A stretch of 64,000 bases of DNA from Misgurnus anguillicaudatus (GCF_027580225.2 NC_073348.2:28075501-28139500), one strand, 5' to 3'; counted from the stretch's first letter, positions 9,271 through 21,215 are shown. Translations and numbers: made by a program. The notes: generated by a model not told the origin, from the letters alone.

Positions 9271-11429
9271 AACCATAAAGATCCCATATAAGTGATTAAA
9301 ATGTTGGCAATTATGTAGCTGTAAGTAAGACAAAAGCCTCTTTGTTTTATTTTACAATGTTTTCGAGATGGCGTGCCAAAATTGTTGTATTTCGAAGCAA
9401 AATTGTCCACATTGATTTTAACACTAAAATCTATTTACTGCTAATGCTTCATCGTCACTACGAGTGCAGGCATGTGTCTCCTGTCTGTTGGTATCTACTG
9501 CCTCACAGGACTGTTTCTCTGAGCGTTCCTCGCTGTGTTTGTACAGAACGTACACAGGGCGTCCCGCATGCTGCTTTCTGTTTCAAGACAGCCTTGACGT
9601 TTAACAGACACAAAGATGCTGGCGCTCAGCCTGTCTGCCACACGGCTCGGTTAAAATGGAAAGTTATTTGTTACAAAACCAATTAAAGAGCGACTAATGA
9701 AGACGCACAGTCTCCCTACCTGTCTCTTTGTCTCTCTGAAGACATTCTCTCGCTCGGAGAGAAACAAATTAAAGAGCATCAGAGGAACGATCAGGAGCGT
9801 GAATCTCTTAAAGGGCCAGTTCACCAAAATTTAAATAACATTTACTCAATCTCATGTCCCAAATCCCATGATTTCATGACAGAGCTGTATAAACAACTTT
9901 GTTTTATAGTATCAAAGTGAATGGTGCGCAGAAGGCCCTCCTTTTTCATGATTTTATACTTAAGACTCGCATATGTTTTATTGCTTATCCAATGCACTGC
10001 CCTTGAGGACAACAAAGAACAGGATGCTGATTTCAGAGTCTTCCAGTCTTGACTAAAGCATTCGCTACATTCTTCGCAACACACCGCATTTACATGCACA
10101 CGATCATATATAGGCTTATAAAAAGTCTATTCATTAAGATACGCACTTTTTCTCTTATAATTCAGCATATATCCATGGTAACGGGACTTGGATATGTGAG
10201 GCTGAAAGACGTTTGTGCACTTCGAGAGAAAAGGCGGCCGTCTCCTCTTGTACTCTTTCACATCAAATGAAAAGAACAAATAAATCGCACGGCATTCATC
10301 AGAGATCTTCCCCGAGAGGCGCAAAACTTCGCTGCGGAAAACAACCCCTAAATCAAAGCAACAGTGTCTGTCGTCAAGCTGCCGGCTTAGGGAGAGAGAT
10401 CTATTATTTGGAACGAAATAAGAACGGAAAAGATGTAGGGGGCGTCTCATGCAGTTTCTGTTCGAATGGATCTCTCTCGCCCTTTCTCTCTCACTCCCCC
10501 TCTGGTTTTCTCTTCAGGCATATGTTTGGCCTCTCACCCATGCCTGCTATGCTGGCTGACCCTGTGTTTGGCTCTTCTGAACCCCCCGCGGTCAGGAAAG
10601 TCGCCCAGGGTGCGAGAGGGCACGGCAGTCAGGAAGAGAGGCCAACAACACCTGCTGCTCAGCGTGATAGCGGCCTGGCTATTAGACTCTGGCCTGTGGT
10701 CATACACACTATTACTTCTGCCGTGTGGTTTCTTTTCCACGCACACATAAGACAAAGAAGGATGGGCAACAAACACACTCCCAACTGAGATTTCCTCCTA
10801 GGGTGGATGTGAATGATCGTGTTTGTATCTTATGAGATTGAGTGTTTTGGCTTTGTTGAAATGTGCAATGTGAATTCAGGCTGTGTGTTTTTTGTTTCTT
10901 GTTTCTTGTAAAATGCTACTTGATAACGGCACCATACACACAGGATGTGTTATTGTGTTCATAAAGGGAAGAACAAAATGGAACAGTACTGTGTATATAA
11001 CACAGGGGAACTTTAATACTAAAACTAAACGATACTAAAACGTACATCTTTGTAGGGTGCATTGCAAAAACAATTTATTTATTTATTTCGATGTCCCTAC
11101 AAACTTCAAGTAAGTCATTTATTTGCCAACCTACATCCAAAATCTACCACACGGTTCCCAGGCTAACCACAAACAGGAGTGCGAGGTGACATCTAACCCC
11201 CCACTACTCCGACTAAATAAGTAAAAGATGTTGAACTCTTCAACTAATCCTCCTTTATGCCACAGTAAGGCCGTGCGATGTAATTGTGAGACAAACTGTA
11301 TTTGAAAAAGATGTTCTGGGTGAACCCGGCATTTCTTGCTAACGCAGTGGGTCTTTTTTGTCCGGTTGGCTCACCAGGCTCTCCTTTCTAATCTTCAAAG
11401 TCCTGTTTTATAAGTACCTAATGAGAGTG
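9271..11429. other. Long unique non-coding stretch
   Basis: Mixed AT-rich and GC-richer sequence. A fragment of a dispersed repeat begins at about 9806 (TTAAAGGGCCAGTTCACC). The 191-codon ORF at 10213-10788 is the longest in the window, but it lacks domain-like composition, overlaps ORFs in other frames on both strands, and is not called. The 10.45-10.75 kb part is GC-rich and may be constrained for non-coding reasons. Confidence 0.35.
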
Positions 11430-11740
11430 CCTCAAAAGATAAAAACAAAACATTTATTTTCCCCGCGGACCAAAGCAGAACCACCTGGCCCGACTGGGTC
11501 CAATTAAATGCAAACTCATGACCGGCTGGCGGTGAACTGGGGAAACCTTGCGCGCCCTGGCAGAACACACCCTAATGGAAACACATGAGGAACATGTACC
11601 TTCGCTGACCGACCCACATCACGGCTCTTGTTTTTCTGGTGTGGGGTACAAGGGTAATTGCTAATCAAATGCAAACAGTCGACAACGCCTCCGGCATTGA
11701 TGCTAAGCTTTAATCGCTAACAGCTGGATTCTAAGTACTC
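11430..11740. promoter_or_regulatory. Candidate conserved non-coding element
   Basis: Unique DNA with CCAATTAAATGCAAACTC and TAATTGCTAATCAAATGC, i.e. homeodomain cores next to two ATGCAAA POU-like words, followed by GCTTTAATCGCTAACAGCTG. No repeat ends. Confidence 0.45.
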
Positions 11741-11877
11741 AACATGCTTTTTTGTAAACGATGAGAGGGTAACAAAAACAAATGTTTGGTGGTTTGAAGA
11801 TTTGAGGTTATACCCTCCAGTGTTGTGTTATACATTAAAAAAAATTAGATAAACCCTTTAAAACTATTTTTTACATA

Positions 11878-11965
11878 GACGTGTCCAGCTAAAGAAAAGT
11901 TCAATTTTGTGCAAATGATGAGCGACTTTCGGGAGCGACTACCAATGAGAGTAAAGCATTCGAGT
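11878..11965 (+). repeat. Dispersed repeat fragment, forward copy
   Basis: GTGTCCAGCTAAAGAAAAGT through GCGACTACCAATGAGAGTAA matches, in reverse orientation, 13046-13165. Confidence 0.6.
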
Positions 11966-12020
11966 TCCCATTATCCATCTTTTGTCAGATATTGCAGTGG
12001 ATGCTTACTTATATGTTTTT

Positions 12021-12281
12021 ATACCACAGGCCTGTTGAATGCTTTATTCTGATTGGTTAGTTCCACAGGTGTTGATTATTTTTTGTAAAACGCACACCTA
12101 ACCTGTCGAATGTCTTAAAATAACCACCAAAGCAGTGTTTGTGGTAACTGTGGTATAAGAGGAATATTTGATTTCGGTCCTTTGAAATATTTGAAAATGC
12201 GCACTCTGCTGTGCATTACCACCTTGGGTGTACATTATTTTCTAATAATTCAACGGCCCATTGTCAATTATTCCTTACATA
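12021..12281. repeat. Cyprinid-type MITE
   Basis: Runs from ATACCACAGGCCTGTTGAAT, through TGATTGGTTAGTTCCACAGG, to CTAATAATTCAACGGCCC and TCAATTATTCCTTAC. I recognise the order from other cyprinid DNA; TSD not determined. Confidence 0.55.
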
Positions 12282-12375
12282 ATTGTTACTAGCACAACCA
12301 TACATAGGAACGCCTACTTACACCCTGATTGAAAGAGATGGGCAACACGGTGACAAAGTCGTTGGAAGTGTGCAC

Positions 12376-12526
12376 TAGGGCTGTAACGATTAATCGTGCA
12401 AATGTGCGTTTTCTCAATGAATCAATTTTTGGCACATCCCAAAGCCAGGGGGCGCTCTCGTGCAGAAACTCCCTTTGTGCCACAGAAGAAGTAGCATTAC
12501 AAACGCTTTTCCAGGAAATGTCTAAT
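12376..12526. repeat. Truncated hAT-like end
   Basis: TAGGGCTGTAACGATTAATC is a characteristic fish hAT-type terminus. The matching right end is not present; the copy stops where the next repeat begins. Confidence 0.5.
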
Positions 12527-12690
12527 GCTGCATCCGAAACCGCCTACTTCCATACTATATAGTAGGCGAAAAGCAGTAGGTGAGGTGAGTAGTACGTCCG
12601 AATACGCAGTATTCCAAAAACAGTATGCGAAAAGTACCCAGATGACCTACTACTTCCGGTTAGATTTCGAAGTGTGCATATGTGGTTTCG
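12527..12690. repeat. Dispersed DNA repeat fragment
   Basis: GCTGCATCCGAAACCGCCTA, then repeated TAGTAGGC / AGTATGCG / GAATACGCAGTA words, as in fish repeats that begin CTGCGTCCCAATTCGCC. No right terminus seen. Confidence 0.5.
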
Positions 12691-13045
12691 CCTATGAGAA
12701 TATTTATATTGCTGTTCTTCAAATAGTTTCAGGTATTTTCATGATAATAAAGAATATTTTGAATGATTTTGTTTAACGAGTGTTGCGTTTTATAAACGCA
12801 CATTATAAAAATACACATTATAAACGACTCCGACTTATAATGATTTTAGATTGATAAGGCCTTCCTACTGACCAAATGCCATAGTACACGCACAAGCAGT
12901 GCATGAAACACAGAATCGATTCAAAATCAAGCTCAGTGAACACTGCCAGTGTATTTGTCGCAGCAGTGTCAAGGTCATTGGAGGTGTTCCTAATTAACTA
13001 ATAAACTACTTATAAACAAATGAGTAACCATCCTCTTAGTAAATG

Positions 13046-13280
13046 ATGAAAGACAGATAACGTGACCTCCACTGCTTTACTCTCATTGGTAGTCGCTTTA
13101 GGAAATCGCTTGTCATTTGAATAAAGTTAACTTTTCTCAACTTTGTTGCGTAGCTGGACACGCCTACTTCCTGTCGCCAATGATCACTGCCACTCGTTGC
13201 CGCAAGTCGCCTAGCTTCCATTGAAATGAACGAGATTGCTAGGTGCTGGTGGTGTGCATGGAGCATTACAATTTCCTTAC
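13046..13280 (-). repeat. Dispersed repeat, reverse copy
   Basis: Reverse complement carries GTGTCCAGCTACGCAACAAA and GCGACTACCAATGAGAGTAA, matching 11878-11965, and continues with GCGACTTGCGGCAACGAGTG, which the forward fragment lacks. Confidence 0.6.
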
Positions 13281-13955
13281 AATGAGCTCCACTACTGAAA
13301 GAAAAGTATGGCATGTTTTGTTTGTGGTCAAATGCAATATGTCAAAACATACGAGATTACTTACAGCTAATTCAGAACATCCAAACAAAAACCCAAGCAG
13401 AACAAAACATTTGCATGCTTGAATCTCGTGCACATATTCATGATTTTTGGGGGTTTATGTTACTGTCTTCTGGGCAACAAATCCTTTTGTAAGTCTACAA
13501 TCCAACAAACTGTACAAAAAGTCTCTTATCGTACCGAACAGAGAAAGGTTAAAACTGGACTCCTCAGGCAGTGAGATTTTAAACAGGGATTTACACTGTT
13601 TTCGTACTAAGCCAGTCTCTCTGAGTCTGTATTAGAAGGTATTATATGCACTAGCAAGCTACGGCCTAAGGGCAGAATTCACTAATCATTTACTCCAACT
13701 TAACTGCTGGTTCTGATTCAGCTTGTTTAAACAAGGCACATGGATTTTGATCAAAAAGCCTGATCCAAGATCAGCGTCTTTTTGTAGCAGGGATCTAATA
13801 CGTAGCAATGACCAAAGTAGAAAGATTGAAGAATATGATTTCATAAGACTGGGATTAGAAATCAAGAAGAACACATAGAAAGAGTATAACTAACTCAAGG
13901 CTATAACCTTGTGTTAATGCTGGCTACTGATAAGACCCCAAAAGTGTTAACTTGG
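13281..13955. other. Non-coding, no clear feature
   Basis: AT-rich intergenic DNA. GATCCAAGATCAGCG near 13763 resembles a common fish repeat word but is isolated. Confidence 0.3.
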
Positions 13956-14240
13956 GGGCTCAACCCGACTTTCCAGCCAATCACATTTTCACGCACACCA
14001 TGAGCATGCTAATATACACCCCCTCTTCCAATCACATTAGTGCAAACCTCGGGGCTACGCTAATCCTCAGTTGTCCTTCCGATTGCAGCGCTGAAAATAA
14101 AAGCTAATGCTATGCTGTTTGCTCATTTGTCTCTGAGGCGAACTGCAAGGCATGATGGGAGCCAGAGCCATAATGACCCGATCAACCTTTCCTTACCTCC
14201 TAGGGAGATGAGTGTGCCCTCAAGCTATCCATCCTTCTTT
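13956..14240. promoter_or_regulatory. Candidate conserved non-coding element
   Basis: Unique block with CCAATCACATTTTCACGCAC, GAGCATGCTAATATACACCC and GGAGTAATGAGGTAGG just beyond. Balanced composition and no repeat structure. Confidence 0.4.
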
Positions 14241-14339
14241 TGGAGTAATGAGGTAGGCAGGAACAGCAAGATAGAAACTGGGCGAAGAAAAGCGGGGGGG
14301 AGGGAGAGAAATGATGGCACTACTCTCAGGGCACCTACA

Positions 14340-14700
14340 CACACCCTCGCCGAGCACCAATTACACTGCCATTAATAAACAGAGCTAATCCCTCTAAATG
14401 TGGTGTCTGCGGACACGTGTGTGTGTGCGGAGTGACCTTCAAACGCACACATACACAGTGGGGAGTGTAGGCAAGCCCAGCTTTGCTACCCTTCGAACTA
14501 ACTTCTCACATCGAGCCCTTGAGAGAGCTAAGGATATGGACTGTCTCCTACATTAGAGCCCGTTTAGGAAGCTGCGCATGCAAAGGAAAAATCCATTTTC
14601 TTTAAATGTCTCTGGAACAGATGGAGGGAAATTAATTGCACCATTAGGCCCCAACAGAAAATACCAGAGCAGCCTCCTCTTCAACAGTGCATGTGCGACA
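14340..14700. promoter_or_regulatory. Candidate conserved non-coding element
   Basis: Contains GCCATTAATAAACAGAGC, GCGCATGCAAAGGAAAAATC and GGGAAATTAATTGCACCATT, dense in TAAT/ATTA and ATGCAAA words. A short GT-rich run at 14417-14431 interrupts it. Confidence 0.45.
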
Positions 14701-15182
14701 CAAAATACTTTGGAGAAAAAGCCAATTATGGCAACACTTGCTATAAAATAAGGGTTTCTTTAATCGGCAATAAACACAGGATTGAGATTTAGATTGGAAT
14801 AAATATCACAAGGGCCATGTGGAAAGCTAGTGCACCACTTAAATGTCTTGTTACATTGTAGAAAAGAAGCATACAGTAACTTACAGTATCTATACATGCT
14901 ACACAAACTAAATTGCATGCATTGTTGTGCACCAAAGTGTAAGATTCTGCATGTTCACCACCATAGATTTGTATACATAGATGCTTCATTCGACCGCTCC
15001 ATATATATAGATGCTTATGCCATTTTGTATCTGCCCTGATGCAGTCTTCCCATCACAGACATAGGCGTCAATCCCACAGAAAAATGCCAGATATGCTCAA
15101 TTAATTTGAATCAAAAACACTTTTGAAATTTAGGACCTTCTCTGATTGGTGGATCTTGTGAGTTATAATATCTACGAAGCTT
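14701..15182. other. Non-coding, no clear feature
   Basis: AT-rich sequence with short incidental ORFs on both strands; no repeat ends recognised. Confidence 0.3.
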
Positions 15183-15599
15183 AAAGTTACTTAGTTACTT
15201 TCAATAGCGGGGGACTATTTTTGGGTAGTGCGTAATATCACTACGCCTCCTGCAGCTATGTTACGGCAGCATAGTCCTTGATTATTACACCAGAATGAGA
15301 GTATAGTTCCATATTGGCCTAGAAATCGCAACTTTTAATTTTCCGTCAGTCTCAGTACAAGATGTAACTACAGAAGAGTCAAGTTTTAAATAGGAAAAAT
15401 ATCAAAACTCTTTGGTTATTTTTAGCACGATGCTAATGGTCTAATCAGATTCAATGGATTATGCTAAGCTATGCTAAAAGTGGTACCGCCAGACCCGGAG
15501 ATCGGCTGAAAGGATTCCAAAACAGTAAAAATCAAATGTTTAACTCTAGGGAAGCTGGAAAATGAATATATTTTCAAAAAAAGTGGAGTGTCCCTTTAA
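15183..15599. mobile_element. MITE family T, left-truncated copy
   Basis: Begins in the central part (ACTTTCAATAGCGGGGGACT), then AATGGATTATGCTAAGCTAT and the right end AAGTGGAGTGTCCCTTTAA. The whole left arm present at 8291 is absent. Confidence 0.75.
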
Positions 15600-16189
15600 T
15601 AAGGGGCATTTACATGTTGCATCTAAAACGCACAAAAAATGCACTACTTTCCAAAGTGCTTAGGTGCTCCAGTAGCGTCTGCCGTTGTGTGAAGTTGTGC
15701 TGAGCACCCACCAGCAGAAAAATAAATCGTTGCCTATGCTCGCAGCTTTTTAAGATACATTGTGCAGCCTATGGATGTAAATTCAGCAGACATTTATATT
15801 CCAAAATAAATTCATAACTTTTCACAGATGACAATGTCTTGTTTTTATATATGAATTAACTTCTATAACCTAATTTTTAATAACAACTGTACAAAAACCT
15901 GCCTTCAATAATATAATACTAACTAGATTGATATGTGATACTGACAACCTATCAATTGTTGATAGCTGAATTCAAGTAAATAAGCATATTACATCACCCT
16001 TTAAATTCTATTTTTGTAAAACCGTCTGGAAAGATGATGTCACGTTCGGATTTTGCACCATGAATTAGACCGCATCAAGTTGTTTCAGTCACTTAAACCT
16101 CTCATTATTTAGAGTTAAAACAGACAAGCGTGAGTTTCTGAATGAAAATCCTGATCTCAAACAGACTCTCGCAGCTGTGAGCTCTTCTT
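15600..16189. other. Mostly unique; possible repeat edge at left
   Basis: AAGGGGCATTTACATGTTGC (15601) resembles the edge of a fish DNA repeat. The rest is AT-rich intergenic DNA. Confidence 0.3.
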
Positions 16190-16480
16190 CCGCAGTTCGG
16201 CTCAGCTGCCGACATACAGAGAAATAGACGGCGAGGGAGAGAGAAAAGAGCTTTTAAATCACCAGTAATTTCCCATCAAATATTTGTGCTTGTTTGCCTG
16301 CGGCTAGTAATTAAAGTGCTTTCATCTGGGGGCTAATTGCTCCTAATGTATCACACAAGAGATGCGGCTCGGAGAGAATCGCTGCTCTAAAGAAACCAAA
16401 TGCACGAGCTGACGAGTCTTAAAGATCGCTACAGTACCTCTCGCAGCCATTATTATGTCTGTTAAGGAAAATTCTCTTAA
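16190..16480. promoter_or_regulatory. Strong candidate conserved non-coding element
   Basis: Unique run with CTTTTAAATCACCAGTAATT, GCGGCTAGTAATTAAAGTGC and GGGCTAATTGCTCCTAATG. At least four TAAT/ATTA cores are spread over about 100 bases with no repeat structure. Confidence 0.5.
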
Positions 16481-16817
16481 CAAAAGAAGGAAGGAAAGGC
16501 ATCAATTTGGGTCCCTGCTAGAAAGACAGAGCTCCATCCATGATGAGGTGTAAGGACATGTGTTCTACCTAAGATGCACCTGTGTGAAAACACATGTAGT
16601 ACAAACTTAAGATCAATGTGCAAAAAAAAAATGGTCCAGGTTCAAAACACGTCTCAAGATCCATCCCATCTGTATTTTATTTTTTTCTGTCACCTCCCTA
16701 TAAAACATAAATTTGAATATTTTCACAGACACCCATTCATAGACCATTCTATTTAAGTCTTTTGTGTTATTAAGAAATGTTGAAAAGCATTGTAAAGAAT
16801 TTTACTCATTATTATTT
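16481..16817. other. Non-coding, no clear feature
   Basis: Intergenic DNA; two short plus-strand ORFs begin here but have no supporting signal. Confidence 0.3.
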
Positions 16818-16930
16818 ATGAGTTTGGCAAATGCGTTTATTCAAAGCTACTTACAGTGCATTCAATGTATAATTTTTTGTATCAGTATGTTTTCTGGGAA
16901 TCGAACCCATGACGCATTGCTCATGATACA
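16818..16930 (-). repeat. tRNA-derived SINE, reverse orientation
   Basis: Read on the minus strand it has the B box in GGGTTCGATTCCCAGAAAAC, then CATTGAATGCACTGTAAGTA and a GCTTTGAATAAACGCATTTG tail core. It is the same family as the copies at 19118, 25368 and 52240. Confidence 0.75.
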
Positions 16931-17010
16931 AAACAGCAAGTATAGAGTCTCATACTAAAGTCTCTTTGGAAAGACTTTCTCCAGATTTGGGATTTCAGAG
17001 GCGCATTAGC

Positions 17011-17041
17011 ATCTCTCTCTCTTTCTCTCTCTTTCTCTCTC
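17011..17041. repeat. (CT)n-rich microsatellite
   Basis: CTCTCTCTCTTTCTCTCTC run of about 30 bases with T interruptions. Confidence 0.8.
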
Positions 17042-19010
17042 CAGTCATCACATTCTCTCCCTCTGGCCTCTATAGTTGTTCACTTTTAATGAGTATCTGC
17101 AGATGACAGCTTTAATCACTGCCCGTGGCTATTGAGAGGGAGAAGGAGAAAGAAGAGGCTGGTAATGATAGAAAAGAAGAGAGCCATTTGCATCCATCAT
17201 TTCCAAATCACTCTTTATGATAATGCAAGGGAGCGAAAGGGAGAAGGCACACACACATACACACTTTGCTTTGCGGTCCAGGATCATGACATCATTTGGA
17301 CACACATCTACATAAACAAAATAATATGTCCATCAAAAGTTATGAATACTGAGAAAGAAATAGTTACAGATTCCCATCTGCCACGGCATAGCAAATCACA
17401 ATCAAAAACACTACAGAGAAACAAAACAAAAAGTTTCACTGTCACACGACAAACTTCTGGAATAAAAATGTGGGATTCTTAATAAAATGTAAACTTTCTT
17501 CATTTTACATTTTCTAAATCATAATACTTTCCATGTTTCAAAAAAATAAAATAAAAGATGCACTATGTCTAGCTCAATGAACAAAAAAGCAAATCTGTAA
17601 TGATGACCACGTACTATGTACAAAATGTTTTATTTTGTTTCATTTCTATTATCATCCAAAAAATGTTCTTGCTTTCACTAAAGCTCACAAGTTTTTGATA
17701 CATACAAAAACCATCTCGGAACTTGGAATGATTAAAGTAAAAACATGAACAAACAGATTTAATATCATTCACAGCAAAAGATTAAAGGTCAGTCAAGACT
17801 GAAAACAATACAACAATTGCAATCCTACAGCAATGCAGTTTCAATTAGAAAACATTGTGCATATTTAAACCAAATGTAAACCCAAACGCAAAACAAAACA
17901 AAGCTGGCAAAGATAATGTTTCAGATCTGCGATGCTCCTCGGGAGAAACGAGAAGATTCCAACACAAGATCCTGATTAACATCCAAGCGATCCACCAAGA
18001 CGCGTCCAAGAGTGTCATCAGACATCAAAACATCCCGAATGTCTGTCAAAGCTACTCAGCAGAAGGCAGAATCCTGGGATAGATTAGAACGACCTCGGCT
18101 GTTCAAAGACATTAAGCTGGAAAGACTTCAAACTGCAGACGGGACAAAACAGCTCAAATCTCAACAAAGGAAACTCTGGCATAGAAGAATTCTAAGCAAC
18201 GCACAGACAAGACAATACGCCTTCAGGCAAAAGCCTCCTTTCTCTCTCACTCGTTCTCCACTGAGCCCTCCTCTCCATCCTCCCACCCTCCCTCCGGCTT
18301 TCTTCTTCTCGCTTTCTCTCTTCCCAGCCCTCTCCTTGCAGATGGCTGAGGAGGGAGAGGGTTTCGGTTCGGTAATCCCCTGCCACACAGACGGAAAAGC
18401 TTGTTACAGCGTTGCCGATCAGTGCAGAAAGTCAAAGCGGAGCCAGGGAGAGGTCAGTCGGAATTAGGCCACGTTTTAACTCCGTGGATTTGACTAATTC
18501 CCCTATAAGCCTGTTGAAACCCAACCTGTTCCGGCGATGCCCGGGGCTCAGACTTGATTCGAACTGAAAAACGGCTGAAGAAAATCCATCCAAGCCTAAT
18601 TTTTACGCCAGTACGAAGACATGGACACCTGTGCACATTAGCGGTGCTATTTTTACACACACATGACTTCACACATGCATTTCTTTTGGCGGGGACACTA
18701 AGCTTTTTTCAAAGAGCAGGCTTGAACAATTGACCAAAGAATCATTGATTTTCAATGGGAGTGAAGGGAATCCAAGCAGGCCAAACGTGACACCAGAGCT
18801 CTGGGTCTCAGCTGCTTTAGAGCTCAGAGACTCTTTGAAGGTCCACCATGATAATAGGCCAAAGACTCAAGGTCTTTGCACATCAGATGCTGTTGTTGTC
18901 AGTTACCCTTTCAGAAGGGAAGAAAGAGTTTAGAGCTCAGAGAACTCAACAAAGAAAGCAAAGAGAAAATTTTCACAGCAAAACAATATCTACACTGATG
19001 AAATGCATGA
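17042..19010. other. Long non-coding stretch
   Basis: No repeat ends recognised. ORFs at 17132-17482, 17855-18082 and 18012-18467 overlap each other and minus-strand ORFs and lack protein-like composition, so none is called. Part of it (18.24-18.45 kb) is pyrimidine/purine biased. Confidence 0.35.
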
Positions 19011-19110
19011 GTTGAAAATTTCCAACCCAGCGTTGGGTCAAATTTGTGACAAGCCCAGCATTGGGTTAAATTTACACAGAAAGTGTTTATATCTGACCCA
19101 ACAATGTACA
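19011..19110. repeat. AACCCA-type MITE fragment
   Basis: CCAACCCAGCGTTGGGTCAA, GCCCAGCATTGGGTTAAAT and CTGACCCAACAATG are diverged alternating copies of a (T)TGGGT/ACCCAA word, as at 31005 and 45783. Confidence 0.5.
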
Positions 19111-19117
19111 TTGTATC

Positions 19118-19178
19118 TTATAATCTGAATACAATCCAAAGCAACTTAATACAAGGTATACATTTTTATCAGTATTTG
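19118..19178 (-). repeat. tRNA-derived SINE, tail-side half
   Basis: CAATCCAAAGCAACTTAATA through TTTTTATCAGTATTTG matches the minus-strand SINE at 16818. The element resumes at 19858 after a 679-bp transposon. Confidence 0.7.
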
Positions 19179-19857
19179 CAGGGTTTCCACACCTTAGTTA
19201 AATTCAAATTAAAGGACCTTTCAAAGAACTTTCCAGGTCCAATACCCTCAAATTCAAGGACTAAATGTGGGGACACATTTCAAGTGAGAGCAAGGTTACA
19301 TCGTGTTACCTTTTGAGATACATTGTTACGGTTCCTTTCGAGGGAACTCGCGCTGTGTCATTGCGGTGACACTTTGGGGACGCCTCCAGGGGTAAGTGCG
19401 TCTGAATGTGTATATCAAATTCAACCAATGGTGAGGCTTAACGACTAAGATAGGGTGACGCGGGAGACAGGAAGTATATCGCTATCTGAAATATTGCCAA
19501 AGATGGTGTTACAGGGACGCAGGAAGTATGGCAAGGGAGACGTAGCATCTCGTTCCCTTCTCAGGGAACAACAGTTACATACATAACCCGAGACGTTTTC
19601 ATGTGTCAAACACAACTATGCAAAAAAGCATTTTGGTATGAATCAACATTCGCATATAGAAGATATGTGCATTTAAAGCGAACAGTTTAGCATGTGTGCT
19701 TAAAAAGTCTAGAATTTTTATGATATTATCCTACACTACACTACACAGGGAATAATATGGATTTTTAATATGGATATGTATAATTTTCAAAAACTTCACA
19801 GGGCTTTGAATTTTTTCTCCTAAATTCACAAACTTTCAAGGACCCATGGGAACCCTG
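19179..19857. mobile_element. 679-bp DNA transposon inserted in a SINE
   Basis: Termini CAGGGTTTCCACACC and CATGGGAACCCTG form a short inverted repeat, and AAGGACCTTTCAAAGAACTT recurs inverted near the right end (ACTTTCAAGGACC). TATTTG flanks both sides (19173-19178, 19858-19863). A second copy at 55027-56155 shares the interior, including CGAGGGAACTCGCGCTG and AGACAGGAAGTATATCGCTA. No coding capacity. The CAGGG terminus suggests a hAT relative, but the visible TSD is 6 bp rather than 8. Confidence 0.8.
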
Positions 19858-19912
19858 TATTTGTGTTCCCTGGGTTTGAACCCATGAACTTTTGCCACTG
19901 AGGCATACAGGA
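19858..19912 (-). repeat. tRNA-derived SINE, head-side half
   Basis: GTTCCCTGGGTTTGAACCCA is the reverse complement of a tRNA B box region, followed by a decayed A-box side. It completes the SINE begun at 19118. Confidence 0.7.
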
Positions 19913-20339
19913 GGACATACAAGTAATAGCTTGCAAATGTTCGTACAGACAAAAAGCCAGAATACACAAATACTGTTAAGGGGCAATCAGTAGTAACAGC
20001 AGTTATCAGCAAGGACTAACTGGGCTATGCTAACAAGCCAAACCTTGACCCCTTGTGTGACCCTAAGTACATTTATCAGACACCATAAATCGGCTTTTAA
20101 ACGAAACCCTCATTAACAGGTTATGAATTGCAACAGCAAAGGTGATCGGGTCAAGTATCGAGTATTGATGCTTTTTACTACCTGCCTGACTTACAGAATA
20201 AAACTTGCACGATGATGATTGATTTAAAACAAACAAGTGTAAACAAAAGCAAACATAAACTTTAAGTACTTTACAAATTAAAAATAATTTCCCAAGAGTC
20301 ATTGTAGTTCTGATCATCAGGGTAAATCACAGTAAACAC
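19913..20339. other. Non-coding, no clear feature
   Basis: AT-rich sequence without recognised repeats. Confidence 0.3.
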
Positions 20340-20720
20340 CCCTTGAATCAGTGATCTGACTTCATAAGCAGCTCTTAATCCCCTCTTGTCGAAATCCGGC
20401 TATAGCAGATCTTGCGAGTATTCATTATGAAAGCCTAATATGCCTCTGTATTATTCAAATGAGCCGCTGTCAAACATTCTTGTGTGAATCTATACCAGTG
20501 TGATCATTTGTAATGGACTGTTTTTGTGCCTGAGGGCTCCTGTCTAAAAAAATATGAAAACACGTGTTTGATCTCGACGTCGGGCGACAGGTATCTCATT
20601 CTGCCATGACGGCTCAAATATCCGTCAGCTATGAATAGAGTAATAATTACTCATCAGACCTGCCTGCTGCCAAATCACGGTTCATAAAGTGTACAGATCA
20701 ATTAAAATAAGAACGTGGAG
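20340..20720. promoter_or_regulatory. Strong candidate conserved non-coding element
   Basis: Unique run with GAGTATTCATTATGAAAGCC, TATTATTCAAATGAGCCGCT, GCTATGAATAGAGTAATAAT and GATCAATTAAAATAAG. High density of homeodomain-type cores and TGTCAAAC/GTCAG words over 380 bases without repeat structure. Confidence 0.5.
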
Positions 20721-21039
20721 ATAAGGGCATAGGAGTCAAGTGGAAGACATACACGTCTACAACAAGCACATGTGTGCACAAATAGGAGTTTAAACCCTAG
20801 ACCAAGATCACTATGCAGAACCAAGAAAGTCCTCCAAAATCCTTGGATCTTGTGTGCCTGCTTACATCTCTATACAGAGACCCAACTTTTCCTGAAATGT
20901 GGATATTTTGTTGTTCGTCCATCTGTTTGTCTGCAAGCAACCGCGGTATGCGCGTATGAAAGTGTGTGCAAACTTTGGCAATGTAGAAGCGAGTCTGATT
21001 GTGTGATGGTGTGAACGTGCATGTGTGCGGTTGCGCGCA

Positions 21040-21215
21040 GGACTTCCCACAATCCCCCTCATTAACAGCTCAAGCCAGTTGGCAAATGATTGCCGTAGCC
21101 CTGCCCGTCTCTATCCCTCACTGCTTGGCTCTCATTAGCAGCTGGCAACACCACACGAGAGATGAGTGGACACTGGCACAGAATAGCATCACCCGCTCAA
21201 TCGCTGCCATACGAA
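21040..21215. promoter_or_regulatory. Candidate conserved non-coding element
   Basis: CTCATTAACAGCTCAAGCCA, GGCAAATGATTGCC (a near palindrome) and CTCATTAGCAGCTGGC, i.e. two TTA(A/G)CAGCT words 65 bases apart, in unique DNA. Confidence 0.4.

Noticed and set aside
10213..10788. 191-codon plus-strand ORF, longest in the window
   Set aside because: Low-complexity-free but without recognisable domain, overlapping ORFs in other frames on both strands in a GC-richer patch, no splice or promoter context. Chance ORF more likely.
17855..18467. Overlapping plus-strand ORFs that could be exons
   Set aside because: Compositionally unlike proteins, with equally long minus-strand ORFs over the same bases.
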